64,000 nt of DNA, taken from NCBI RefSeq assembly GCF_003991135.1, contig NZ_CP016379.1, forward strand, positions 2,666,001 to 2,730,000, in the 5' to 3' direction. The stretch's first letter is position 1; each line of letters opens with the position of its first letter. The DNA comes from Anoxybacter fermentans (GTDB lineage Bacteria; Bacillota; Halanaerobiia; DY22613). A model generated the notes under the pieces. That model made no database searches. It was not told where the DNA came from and was given only the letters and a program-made list of their open reading frames with translations. Shown here piece by piece: positions 55,169 to 63,677 of this stretch. A program made the translations under genes and the position numbers.

Positions 55169-55600
55169 TTAAAATAATTTATTCTTTTCATAAGGCGGTT
55201 GTGGATCAGTACCATATTTATATGCCTCAAAAACTCTTTCTGCATAATCCCAGGCTCTTTCCCCTGTTCCATTATATGCTAATACCGGTCCAAACCACTC
55301 TGTTCCATATTTTTTAATTCCCTCTTCAATTTTTTCTTTATTTGTGTTATACCATTCATACCCGCTATTTATTTTCTTCTTTTTATAATCTTCATTTTTA
55401 TCTTCTTCCTTTTCATTATCTTCAATTTTATCAAACTCACTTTTAGCCCATCTAACATGACCAACTTTCCCATATAACCATCTAATTCCACCAGCTATAT
55501 TCTGATTTACATCTGACCAGTCTTTAACATTTACCGACAATGGACATGCAGTCCGTAATTTTTCTATAGACCTGCCACTTCCTACTTCCAATTGCATCAA
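55169..55600 (-). pseudogene. GH23-like CT, 3' part beyond a frameshift
   Basis: 143 codons: MQLEVGSGRSIEKL, NQNIAGGIRWLYGK, an extra Lys/Glu-rich insert (DKIEDNEKEEDKNEDYKKKK) and FGPVLAYNGTGERAWDYAER to YEKNKLF. The catalytic-Glu segment IARENRNF lies upstream, in the same frame but before this first start codon (about 55640-55665), and is separated from the main Rhs ORF by one extra base near 55690. Confidence 0.8.
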
Positions 55601-55670
55601 ACCTCTTCCTGGCCCATTATACTCCTCAAGATTCGGAACAAAATTACGATTTTCACGTGCAATTAATGCC

Positions 55671-57077
55671 TTAACCAGACTTGGATCTAGATGGTTCTAT
55701 TTTATATTTAGATTTCTTATTCCATCTATCATTAAAATAATTTGTCCAGGCAATTATTTCACGGTCAAATCTATTAAGTTCTTCATCCTTATATTTTTGA
55801 ATATTGGTATTCTCACCATATATACTGACATAAATAATCGCCATCTGTAAATCCTGGTCAGAAACACTATCTGGATCTTCTCTATATTTATCCATTGTCT
55901 TATAGTGGTATTCAATGTCAAAATATTTTTCAAATTCTTGCATATTTTCTTCCTGCTTCTGTCTATCAATTTTTATCACAGGTATGTCTAATCCATCTTT
56001 AATACCTGCAGCTGTAGTAAATCCAATATCATTATTTATTCTCTTTATTTGTAATTCCGGATTCAACATGCTATCCACTTCTTCTACTGCTTTTTCAACT
56101 TCTTTATCGATAATTTCTAAAGTTTCCTCTTGTTTTGAATTCAACTTTATCCTCATTGTTTCTAAAGTCTCCTGGCCAACAATACCAACTACTGTAACTC
56201 CTAACTCAGCCTGGACTTCCTCTACTGCCATCTTAGTCTCCTGACCATATATGCCATCTACTTTGACATCCTTTCCAAACCCTTCATTAAGTATCGTCTG
56301 AATTTCTTTTACCTCTTCTCCCTGAGATCCAAAGCCATATATCTTTCCACTTTCATTAATCAGTTCATCTAAATCATCCAACATATCCCGTATTCCTGCT
56401 TCTGGATCTTCAGGAATTCCTACTACTGGCTCTATCGGATCTGTAACAGAAACGTCGATATCATACCCCAATGGATCTTCAAATCTCACAGGATTCTGAT
56501 ATACATACATATATCCATGTAGGGTTCGGGGGTCACTTAAACGACCCCTGTAACGATCTCTCTGAATCCATTGACCTGTCAATGGATCATAGTCTCTTGC
56601 TTTGAAATGATACAATTTTACCTTTGTATCATAAAACTTCTCTGTCAATCCATGATGATTGTATGGCTCCATCACTCCTGCATAAACTTCTCCAAAAGCA
56701 TCATACCTGTACTTAAATAGACTGTTACCTGATCTATCAGTTATATCCATCACATTCCTGTTTACATCATGATGGTAAAAGAACAGAAATCCTCTTGTAT
56801 TGGGCTGATAACCCTTAAGTTTCCTATCATGATAACCATACATCTTCCTGGCAATAATATTGCCATTACCGGTAAAATATTCTGCTAATGGTTGAATACC
56901 TCCACCATGCTGATCATATTCTGCCAAAAGTCTATTACCATCATATACATACACCGTCTTCTCCCATCTTAATTGATTCGATGTATGCCAGTAACTCTCC
57001 TCTCTCTTTACTCTCCTCCCTAAAGCATCATAGCTATACTTAACCTCTGTTCCATCATCAAATAGTACCTGGCTCAA
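55671..57077 (-). CDS. Rhs C-terminal module: core and peptidoglycan-binding domain, frameshifted in the GH23 CT
   Basis: 468 codons. Core motifs about 1-210, PG_binding_1 about 245-315, then the helical region before the GH23 domain. Near 55690 the sequence has TCTAGATGG where the 41463 copy has TCTAATGG; the extra base ends the frame in EPSRSKSG. Core homology continues upstream to about 57130 and then meets a broken joint, TTCTATATTAGCGATTCCCT, identical to that at 37390, and the GGGTCTCTC hairpin. This copy has four As at the site where 35540 and 41463 carry five. Non-functional as it stands. Confidence 0.8.
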   Translation of the reverse strand: MSQVLFDDGTEVKYSYDALGRRVKREESYWHTSNQLRWEKTVYVYDGNRLLAEYDQHGGGIQPLAEYFTGNGNIIARKMYGYHDRKLKGYQPNTRGFLFFYHHDVNRNVMDITDRSGNSLFKYRYDAFGEVYAGVMEPYNHHGLTEKFYDTKVKLYHFKARDYDPLTGQWIQRDRYRGRLSDPRTLHGYMYVYQNPVRFEDPLGYDIDVSVTDPIEPVVGIPEDPEAGIRDMLDDLDELINESGKIYGFGSQGEEVKEIQTILNEGFGKDVKVDGIYGQETKMAVEEVQAELGVTVVGIVGQETLETMRIKLNSKQEETLEIIDKEVEKAVEEVDSMLNPELQIKRINNDIGFTTAAGIKDGLDIPVIKIDRQKQEENMQEFEKYFDIEYHYKTMDKYREDPDSVSDQDLQMAIIYVSIYGENTNIQKYKDEELNRFDREIIAWTNYFNDRWNKKSKYKIEPSRSKSG

Positions 57078-57177
57078 TCTATTTGCATAGTCATACTTGT
57101 AGGTAACTGTTCCTTCAGGAGAAATCTTCTATATTAGCGATTCCCTAACTTATCAAACTAAATATCTACACAAATTG

Positions 57178-57212
57178 GGTCTCTCCTTCAATATCAAATG
57201 AAAGAGAGACCC
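57178..57212 (-). repeat. GGGTCTCTC hairpin, copy
   Basis: GGGTCTCTCCTTCAATATCA then AATGAAAGAGAGACCC, between the TPR gene stop at 57221 and the Rhs joint. Confidence 0.6.
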
Positions 57213-57220
57213 ACTGATAA

Positions 57221-58288
57221 TTAATTCTTATCCTGTTCACTCAATTTTCTTTCTATTACTCTTTGGAGTTCAATTACTTCTTCATCACTTGAATCATATT
57301 GCTTCAACCAATTTAAAGCATTCTCATAATCACCTAGTTTATAATATGCCATAGCCATCAGATACCTATCAATCTTATCATAATATATACACTCTAGCAG
57401 AGTCTCTATTGTTTTCTCATACTCCCCTAAAATATAATATAAATGTGCCAGACCATTATAATTTTCAGCTCTTTTATCATATCTAATTGCATTCTTATAA
57501 CTAATTTCTGCTTTTTTATATAATCTCTTTCGCTTATAAATTTCTCCTAAATCTCTATACGATAAAGAAATAGTATCATCTTTTTCTAAAGCCTTTTCAT
57601 GAACAATCATTGCAGTATCTTCATTATTAACAAATGCATACAAAAAATTACCAATCCGAGCTAATACTTCTCCGGTTGCATTTTCTAAAGGGATTAATTT
57701 CTGAAGCTCTTCATAAGAAATAGTTGATAAATCATAATTATTTTGTTCATACCAATGTAGAAGATCTAGATAATTCTCGACCTCCCCTGGATCATTTTTA
57801 ATTCCTTTTTTATAAATTTCAACCACTTTTTCCCCTTCATAACCGATAGCTAAACCTGAATATGCTTTACCGTATGTTGGATCTACCTCTATAGCCTTTT
57901 TAAAATATGAAACAGCTAATACTCTATTACCTTCTTTAAGTCTTACAAGCCCCAAATAATAATAAGCTTCCGCTATACCTCTTATTTTTTCCTCGCCATG
58001 ATATTCAATCAATTGTTCAAAATATTTTTTTGCTTCTTTGTAATCTCCATTGTGCCACAGAAAAAAAGCTAAACTCCGAAGAGCTTCATAATCATCTGGC
58101 TTATACTTAACAGCTTTTTTTAGATTACGTATCACACCAGAAAAATTCATGACTATAAGAGATTCACGAGCTCTTTCAACATACTTTTTATATTGTTCCT
58201 CTGGATTTAAAGTTAAACGATACCCAATATAAATTAATATTATTAACAACAGTATTATCATTTTCTTATACTTCCATATAAATTTCAT
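57221..58288 (-). CDS. Membrane-anchored TPR protein paired with a beta-rich CT fragment
   Basis: 355 residues. N-terminal helix (MIILLLIILIYIGYRL), then TPR units (AEAYYYLGLVRLKEGNRVLA, EQNNYDLSTISYEELQKLI). The first 70 and last 180 residues are close to the 24479 paralogue while the middle matches the broken 26914 gene, so it is a mosaic. It begins 15 bases after the CT stop at 58304, behind AAAGGAGGAAATAAAAG. Its C-terminal end adjoins a hairpin and the next Rhs module. Confidence 0.82.
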   Translation of the reverse strand: MKFIWKYKKMIILLLIILIYIGYRLTLNPEEQYKKYVERARESLIVMNFSGVIRNLKKAVKYKPDDYEALRSLAFFLWHNGDYKEAKKYFEQLIEYHGEEKIRGIAEAYYYLGLVRLKEGNRVLAVSYFKKAIEVDPTYGKAYSGLAIGYEGEKVVEIYKKGIKNDPGEVENYLDLLHWYEQNNYDLSTISYEELQKLIPLENATGEVLARIGNFLYAFVNNEDTAMIVHEKALEKDDTISLSYRDLGEIYKRKRLYKKAEISYKNAIRYDKRAENYNGLAHLYYILGEYEKTIETLLECIYYDKIDRYLMAMAYYKLGDYENALNWLKQYDSSDEEVIELQRVIERKLSEQDKN

Positions 58289-58303
58289 CTTTTATTTCCT
58301 CCT

Positions 58304-58760
58304 TTAATACGTACCATATACAGGTTCTAATCTTCCACTAACAGGTCCTCTTATTCCAGGAACCACGGCTCCTTGAGGTACCGTTTGACTATTAACTCCT
58401 TGTAATAGTGGTTGACCAAAAAATTCACTTCCTTCTTGTAATGGATACCCAATGATTTCACCCTGCGATGATCCTACTGGAACAAAACCACTATCTACTT
58501 GACTTGCCCTAGCGTTTACTAAAATTTCTTGAATATGTTTTAATTTATCTGCTTCATCTCTTCTCAAATAAACTTTTGCAGTTTTTTTAGCTTTAACACC
58601 ACCCATTTCTATTGTTATACTCGACTCTTCAAATAAAACCCATTCATCCTTAGAGCTTATAATTGGTACATATGCTGTATTTTCCACAGTTACCCCAATA
58701 TCTCCAATTTCCTTTGTTGCTTGTTGCTTAATACCGATTACTTTTTCTTTATCCCTGAAT
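58304..58760 (-). pseudogene. Beta-rich Rhs CT fragment
   Basis: The open part from 58687 encodes 127 residues of the CT seen at 25559 (SITIEMGGVKAKKTAKVYLR, SGFVPVGSSQGEIIGYPLQE, ending LEPVYGTY). Homology continues in frame to about 58757 (DKEKVIGIKQQATKEIGDIG) and then stops abruptly in unrelated sequence. Core and peptidoglycan-binding domain are lost. Confidence 0.78.
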
Positions 58761-58998
58761 CCGTGACACTTTTTTAAATTTAGTGATCTCTGAACATTTT
58801 TCTAGACATTTATGAGACAAAATATAGCAATAAAGTAATTTGATTATTAATAAACATATATTACTATTTTATTAGCCTCAAAAAAGACAATAAAATACTA
58901 CCTCTTTCCGAAATCTATAAAAGATCCAGAAAAAGTTAATTTCTAACTTTATTCACTTGTTATAGTATTATATATCACCAATAAGATATATTTACATG
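58761..58998. other. Unassigned AT-rich sequence between a CT fragment and a MITE copy
   Basis: About 240 bases replace the missing 5' part of the CT gene. GTGACACTTTTTTAAATTTA at the junction could be an element end, but I found no partner repeat and no gene. Confidence 0.3.
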
Positions 58999-59218
58999 TT
59001 TTTACTGCAAAAAGCTAATTTTTCGCTTCAAAAGAAATTTTTCGAACCATCTAAAGTTCGATTTCAGTCAAAATAAGGCACACTAATCAATGGGCCCTCC
59101 TGGTCCTTGATTAGCTCATCACATCCCGTAATGAGGCCTTATTTCAACTGAAATCTCACTAAGATAGTTAAACGAAAAATTTCTATGGCGCTAAAAATTA
59201 GCTTTTTGCAGTTTAATC
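58999..59218. repeat. Palindromic MITE-like element overlapping a gene end
   Basis: A full copy with both hairpins, some decayed pairs (CATCACATCCCGTAATG). Its right terminal repeat supplies the stop codon of the TPR gene (59213-59215). Confidence 0.8.
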
Positions 59219-60280
59219 TTTAATTAGATTTTTTAATTTTTCAAAAATCTCTTGTGCTTTTTGATCTTCTGGACTTATAGAAAGATATTTTTCCAGAACT
59301 TCAATCGCTTTATTTCTATAATCAAAAGTATAATATAATATTCCTAAATTATAAAGTATCAAAGGATGATCTGGACTTATTTCCAATCCTTTTAAATAAG
59401 CCTTTTCCGCTTTCTTAAAATCAGACATCCTTTTATAAGTTAAACCCAACATTATATACGCTTCTACTAAATCAGTTTGATATTTTATCGCATTTTCAAA
59501 GTACATCCTAGCTTTATCATAATCTTCGGCTTTAAAATAAATATGACCCAAACTATATAAAGCACGACTATAATTAGGTTTTTTTTCTAAAATTTCCTCA
59601 AAAATATACCTGGCCTTATCTTTTTGGCCTTTTTTATACCAAAACAACCCCTCACGATACTTCACCGCAAAAGTAACTTTACCAGAATTATAGAAAAACA
59701 TTAAATACTGCCATGCTTTATCCAAATTAGTATCTAAGTAATAATCTAGCATATTAAGATTAGCAGAATAATTTTCTGGATCTAAAGTTAAAGCTTTTTC
59801 CAATTGTTTTAAAGCCAATTCTTCATTATTTATGGCAAAATATTCAGTTGCAAGATCAGAATAAAGATCTGCTTGATTCGGAAATTCTTTTATTCCATTT
59901 AATAAAACTTTAATTGCTCTATCGTAATTTTTTTTCTTATGATAAATAGAAGATAAAGTTAAATAAATATCAACTTTTTCAGACTCATAAGTAGTTTCAA
60001 TATGAATAGCCTGTTCTAATATTGGTAATGCCTTCAAATATTCTCCAGAGTAATAATAGGCTTTTCCAAGAAGAGATATCACTTTTATATTATTTGGATA
60101 ATCATCTAACAAATTTTCAAGAATGGAAATTGCCTTAGCATATTCTTTTTTGTCCATATATATTTGAGCCTCTTCTAGTAAATTTGAATCTAGTGCTAAA
60201 ATATCAAAATTTTTTAACATAATCTGTAAAACAGCAATAATAACAAACAAAAATATCAAATAATGATAATACTTTTTCAT
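59213..60280 (-). CDS. Membrane-anchored TPR protein, divergent, paired with the hydrophobic-tail CT
   Basis: 355 residues from the ATG at 60280 (MKKYYHYLIFLFVIIAVLQI), which follows AGGAGGGTTAGTA; the frame is open to 60364 inside the Rhs gene. After the N-terminal helix come about eight canonical TPRs (YDRAIKVLLNGIKEFPNQAD, EALYSLGHIYF-like RALYSLGHIYFKAEDYDKAR). It is only distantly like the other TPR genes, matching its distinct CT. The stop lies in the end of a palindromic element, so a few native residues may have been lost. Confidence 0.8.
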   Translation of the reverse strand: MKKYYHYLIFLFVIIAVLQIMLKNFDILALDSNLLEEAQIYMDKKEYAKAISILENLLDDYPNNIKVISLLGKAYYYSGEYLKALPILEQAIHIETTYESEKVDIYLTLSSIYHKKKNYDRAIKVLLNGIKEFPNQADLYSDLATEYFAINNEELALKQLEKALTLDPENYSANLNMLDYYLDTNLDKAWQYLMFFYNSGKVTFAVKYREGLFWYKKGQKDKARYIFEEILEKKPNYSRALYSLGHIYFKAEDYDKARMYFENAIKYQTDLVEAYIMLGLTYKRMSDFKKAEKAYLKGLEISPDHPLILYNLGILYYTFDYRNKAIEVLEKYLSISPEDQKAQEIFEKLKNLIKD

Positions 60281-60305
60281 TACTAACCCTCCTAAAATCA
60301 ATTTT

Positions 60306-61817
60306 TTAAAATCCCGCCTGAAGTAATTCATAAACCAAAATAGCTGCTTTAACATCATCTGCAACTCCTATGCCTCCTGTAACAATATCATTTCCCACTG
60401 CATATGCAGTTATTGCAACAGCTGCCCCGAGAGCAGCAGCACCTTTATTAATTTTTATTGTAGTAGTATTGGAGACATTTATAACCTTATTAGGATCAAA
60501 TATCGTAGTCTTACTTTCATAAACTGAAATATAACCCTCTTTATCAACTTCAAACTTATTCACAATTCCTGATTCTATTTTAATGTTCAGTAAATCGGTC
60601 TTTGCCATTATTTGAGTAGTCATAGTTAATTTATTTATACCAAACGTTGTTCGAACATTTCCTTTTTTTATTGATAAATCATTTTTAATTGTATCTAGTG
60701 TAACTTCTTCATCTCCATTTTTTATTGTAATTTTACCATTATTAGAAATTTGATAATTAGCATTCGGCTTAGAAGTAATATTTACTGTTAAATTAATTTC
60801 TTGTTCAACTTTAATTGTTCCATAAACATAGTAATACTCATAAGTTCTTGAATCCATCACTTGCTCAAATTTAAATCCTATATCTGGAATTTTATCTAAC
60901 TCCTTAGGATATTTCCCAACCATATTTGTAGTTGTAGTAGGTTCAATATCTTTATTTATTCTCTTTATTTGCAATTCCGGATTCAACATGCTATCCACTT
61001 CTTCTACTGCTTTTTTCATCGCTTCTAAAGTCTCCTGGCCAACAATACCATCTACTGTAACTCCTAACTCAGCCTGGACTTCCTCTACTGCCATTTTAGT
61101 CTCCTGACCATATATGCCATCTACTTTGACATCCTTTCCAAACCCCTCATTAAGTATCGTCTGAATTTCTTTTACCTCTTCTCCCTGAGATCCAAAGCCA
61201 TATATCTTTCCACTTTCATTAATCTGTTCACCTAAATCATCCAACATATCCCGTATTCCTGCTTCTGGATCTTCAGGAATTCCTACTACTGGCTCTATCG
61301 GATCTGTAACAGAAACGTCGATATCATACCCCAATGGATCTTCAAACCTTACAGGATTCTGATATGCATACATATATCCATGTAGGGTTCGTGGATCACT
61401 TAAACGACCCCTATAACGATCTCTCTGAATCCATTGACCTGTCACTGGATCATAATCTCTTGCTTTGAAGTGATACAATTTTACCTTTGTATCATAAAAC
61501 TTCTCTGTCAATCCATGATGATTGTATGGCTCCATCACTCCTGCATAAACTTCTCCAAAAGCATCATACCTGTACTTAAATAAACTGTTACCTGATCTAT
61601 CAGTTATATCCATCACATTCCTGTTTACATCATGATGGTAAAAGAACAGAAATCCTCTTGTATTGGGCTGATAACCCTTAAGTTTCCTATCATGATAACC
61701 ATACATCTTCCTGGCAATAATATTGCCATTACCGGTAAAATATTCTGCTAATGGTTGAATGCCTCCACCATGCTGATCATATTCTGCCAAAAGTCTATTA
61801 CCATCATATACATACAC
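60306..61817 (-). CDS. Rhs C-terminal module: core, peptidoglycan-binding domain, CT with hydrophobic tail
   Basis: 503 codons; core homology extends in frame to about 61932. Core end about 1-160, PG_binding_1 about 205-270. The CT (about 290-503) has beta-like segments (KFEQVMDSRTYEYYYVYGTI, TTFGINKLTMTTQIMAKTDL) and ends in a glycine/alanine-rich hydrophobic stretch, INKGAAALGAAVAITAYAVG then NDIVTGGIGVADDVKAAILV, which could insert in a membrane. The family is unrecognised. No start is present: upstream of 61932 the sequence is the same joint (TACCTAAACCATAACATC) as at 43317. The divergent TPR partner follows. Confidence 0.78.
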   Translation of the reverse strand: MYVYDGNRLLAEYDQHGGGIQPLAEYFTGNGNIIARKMYGYHDRKLKGYQPNTRGFLFFYHHDVNRNVMDITDRSGNSLFKYRYDAFGEVYAGVMEPYNHHGLTEKFYDTKVKLYHFKARDYDPVTGQWIQRDRYRGRLSDPRTLHGYMYAYQNPVRFEDPLGYDIDVSVTDPIEPVVGIPEDPEAGIRDMLDDLGEQINESGKIYGFGSQGEEVKEIQTILNEGFGKDVKVDGIYGQETKMAVEEVQAELGVTVDGIVGQETLEAMKKAVEEVDSMLNPELQIKRINKDIEPTTTTNMVGKYPKELDKIPDIGFKFEQVMDSRTYEYYYVYGTIKVEQEINLTVNITSKPNANYQISNNGKITIKNGDEEVTLDTIKNDLSIKKGNVRTTFGINKLTMTTQIMAKTDLLNIKIESGIVNKFEVDKEGYISVYESKTTIFDPNKVINVSNTTTIKINKGAAALGAAVAITAYAVGNDIVTGGIGVADDVKAAILVYELLQAGF

Positions 61818-61966
61818 CGTCTTCTCCCATCTTAATTGATTCGATGTATGCCAGTAACTCTCCTCTCTCTTTACTCTCCTCCCTAAAGCATCATAGCCAT
61901 ACCTGACCTCTGTTCCATCATCAAATAGTACCTAAACCATAACATCAAAAACCTCCAAAAACAAAA

Positions 61967-62011
61967 AATATGCCCGCAGGGTTATACTCCCTGACAGGCA
62001 TAGTCTTCTTA
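61967..62011. terminator. Bidirectional terminator hairpin at an Rhs break, second copy
   Basis: ATGCCCGCAGGG and CCCTGACAGGCAT, as at 43358-43402. Confidence 0.65.
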
Positions 62012-62025
62012 TATTAACATACTTA

Positions 62026-62249
62026 AGATTTTACTGCAAAAAGCTAATTTTTCGCTCCAAAAGAAATTTTTCGAACCATCTAAAGCTCGATTTCCGCCGA
62101 AATAAGGCTTCCTAATCAAAGGGCCCTCCTGGCCCTTGATTAGCTCATCACCTCCTGTGATGAGGCTTTATTTCGACTGAAATCTCACTAAGATGGCTTA
62201 ACGAAAAATTTCTATGGCACTCAAAATTAGCTTTTTGCAGTTTAATCAT
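62026..62249. repeat. Palindromic MITE-like element, full copy
   Basis: Complete element with both hairpins, in a duplicated context with 43413-43634. Confidence 0.82.
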
Positions 62250-62311
62250 AGATATATAAATTCTGACTCTGAGGAGTTATCAATTCTCCCCTATATCAAA
62301 CCGTATAAAAT

Positions 62312-62504
62312 TACCACCGGTTCACTTTCATTGTGTTCCAGATTCCCCCTTCAGCTTCCTTCAGACCCCACCGTTACCAATAATGCCCTTGCTTACAGGT
62401 TGTCTTCCCGCTGGTTAGGCGACAGGGTTTTTTCAGCCCATCGGCTCAGCAAACATGATAGACTAACAAAAATAGCTGTTGACATTTTAAACTTGTCAAC
62501 AGCC
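62312..62504 (-). ncRNA. Group II intron-like fragment plus terminator hairpin
   Basis: As at 43693-43890. The hairpin GGCTGTTGAC/GTCAACAGC at 62467-62504 follows the FG-GAP gene on the minus strand and has TATTTTTGTT after it. Confidence 0.5.
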
Positions 62505-62513
62505 TATCTGTAC

Positions 62514-63677
62514 TCAATATTTAATCATCCAAAATTCTACTTTATAAACTTCATCACTTAAATTCGTATTTTCGCGTAAAAACATTGTTTCTAACAATCC
62601 ATCATTATCAATATCTTCATTTACAAAATCATGTATAAAAACATCATCAGTATAACTCAAACTCAATTCTTCTATCCATGGTTTATAAACATATCTCCCT
62701 TCTTCCCAAAATATTGCATAACCATTGGTCAATAGAATTCTTGGCCCAACCCCGGATTGAGAAGGAATATATCCTTCAATTCCAATCCTGGAAGAAAGTT
62801 TAATACGGAATTTCTCACGCCCTGATTCAATACCATATATTAAATAAATATGTTCCACATAATTATCTACTTTTTTTATCGTCTCCAGCTCTTCATCATC
62901 ATCCAAATCTACTAACCCAATATACTCATATTTATTTAATCTTTTGAATAATTCTGGATTTATTAACATTTTCGTTGAAGATTCTGGAAAAGCAATCTCA
63001 TTATTGACTATTTGCATGTGCTTCCATTCACCATATTTTGTTTCTACATAAATTTTTCTTTCATCAACTATCATAAATCTTTTGTGTAAAAAATCTCTAA
63101 TATCATCTTCATACATTAACTCCCATTTCTTTTTTATACCACCTTCATCATATCCAAAAACATACATATACGATTCACCTACATTTTCTACTTGAACAAG
63201 CAAATTATAGTTGTCTAATTTAATCGCATCAAACACACGACCTGGAATGTCTTCATTCCATATCAAATTTGCTTTTCCTTTCTCCAACTGAATTTTATAA
63301 ATATATATTTCTCCTAAGAATATATTTTCAAAATTCCTTACAACAAATAATTCATCATTTCCATCTTGATCAAAATCACAAAACCTAGCTAAAATATAAC
63401 CGTTAAACTCTGGTATAGAACTCCACTCAATCTCTATTTTTTTTACATTTTGAAAACTTAATTCATAAAGATTAAAAATATACCCATTAGGTGATAAATC
63501 ATCAGGAAATTTAGAAAGTCCTACCGTAAACAATAGTTTTCTATCCCCATAATTTCCAACTGCAAAACTACTGTCTGAATTTGTCCAAAATAATTCATAA
63601 TATGATTGTAAAGCATTCACCGGTACTGCAACTATAACCAACAGTGCAAGAAAAGCGATAATTACTTTAAATTTCAT
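62514..63677 (-). CDS. Exported FG-GAP/VCBS-like protein, second subfamily, copy 2
   Basis: 387 residues, near-identical to 43900-45063. The ATG at 63677 (MKFKVIIAFLALLVIVAVPV then NALQ) follows GAGGAGGTTTTACAA. The signal peptide is followed by loops CDFDQDGNDELFVV and EDIDNDGLLETMFL. Differences from copy 1 concentrate around residues 235-300. Its Rhs partner must lie beyond the right edge. By analogy with 45585/45063 its stop would fall roughly 500 bases upstream of this start, past 64000. Confidence 0.8.
   Translation of the reverse strand: MKFKVIIAFLALLVIVAVPVNALQSYYELFWTNSDSSFAVGNYGDRKLLFTVGLSKFPDDLSPNGYIFNLYELSFQNVKKIEIEWSSIPEFNGYILARFCDFDQDGNDELFVVRNFENIFLGEIYIYKIQLEKGKANLIWNEDIPGRVFDAIKLDNYNLLVQVENVGESYMYVFGYDEGGIKKKWELMYEDDIRDFLHKRFMIVDERKIYVETKYGEWKHMQIVNNEIAFPESSTKMLINPELFKRLNKYEYIGLVDLDDDEELETIKKVDNYVEHIYLIYGIESGREKFRIKLSSRIGIEGYIPSQSGVGPRILLTNGYAIFWEEGRYVYKPWIEELSLSYTDDVFIHDFVNEDIDNDGLLETMFLRENTNLSDEVYKVEFWMIKY

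Noticed and set aside
657-62249. CRISPR array as an explanation for the recurring palindromic elements
   Set aside because: Copies are kilobases apart, about 220 bp long and not separated by uniform spacers.
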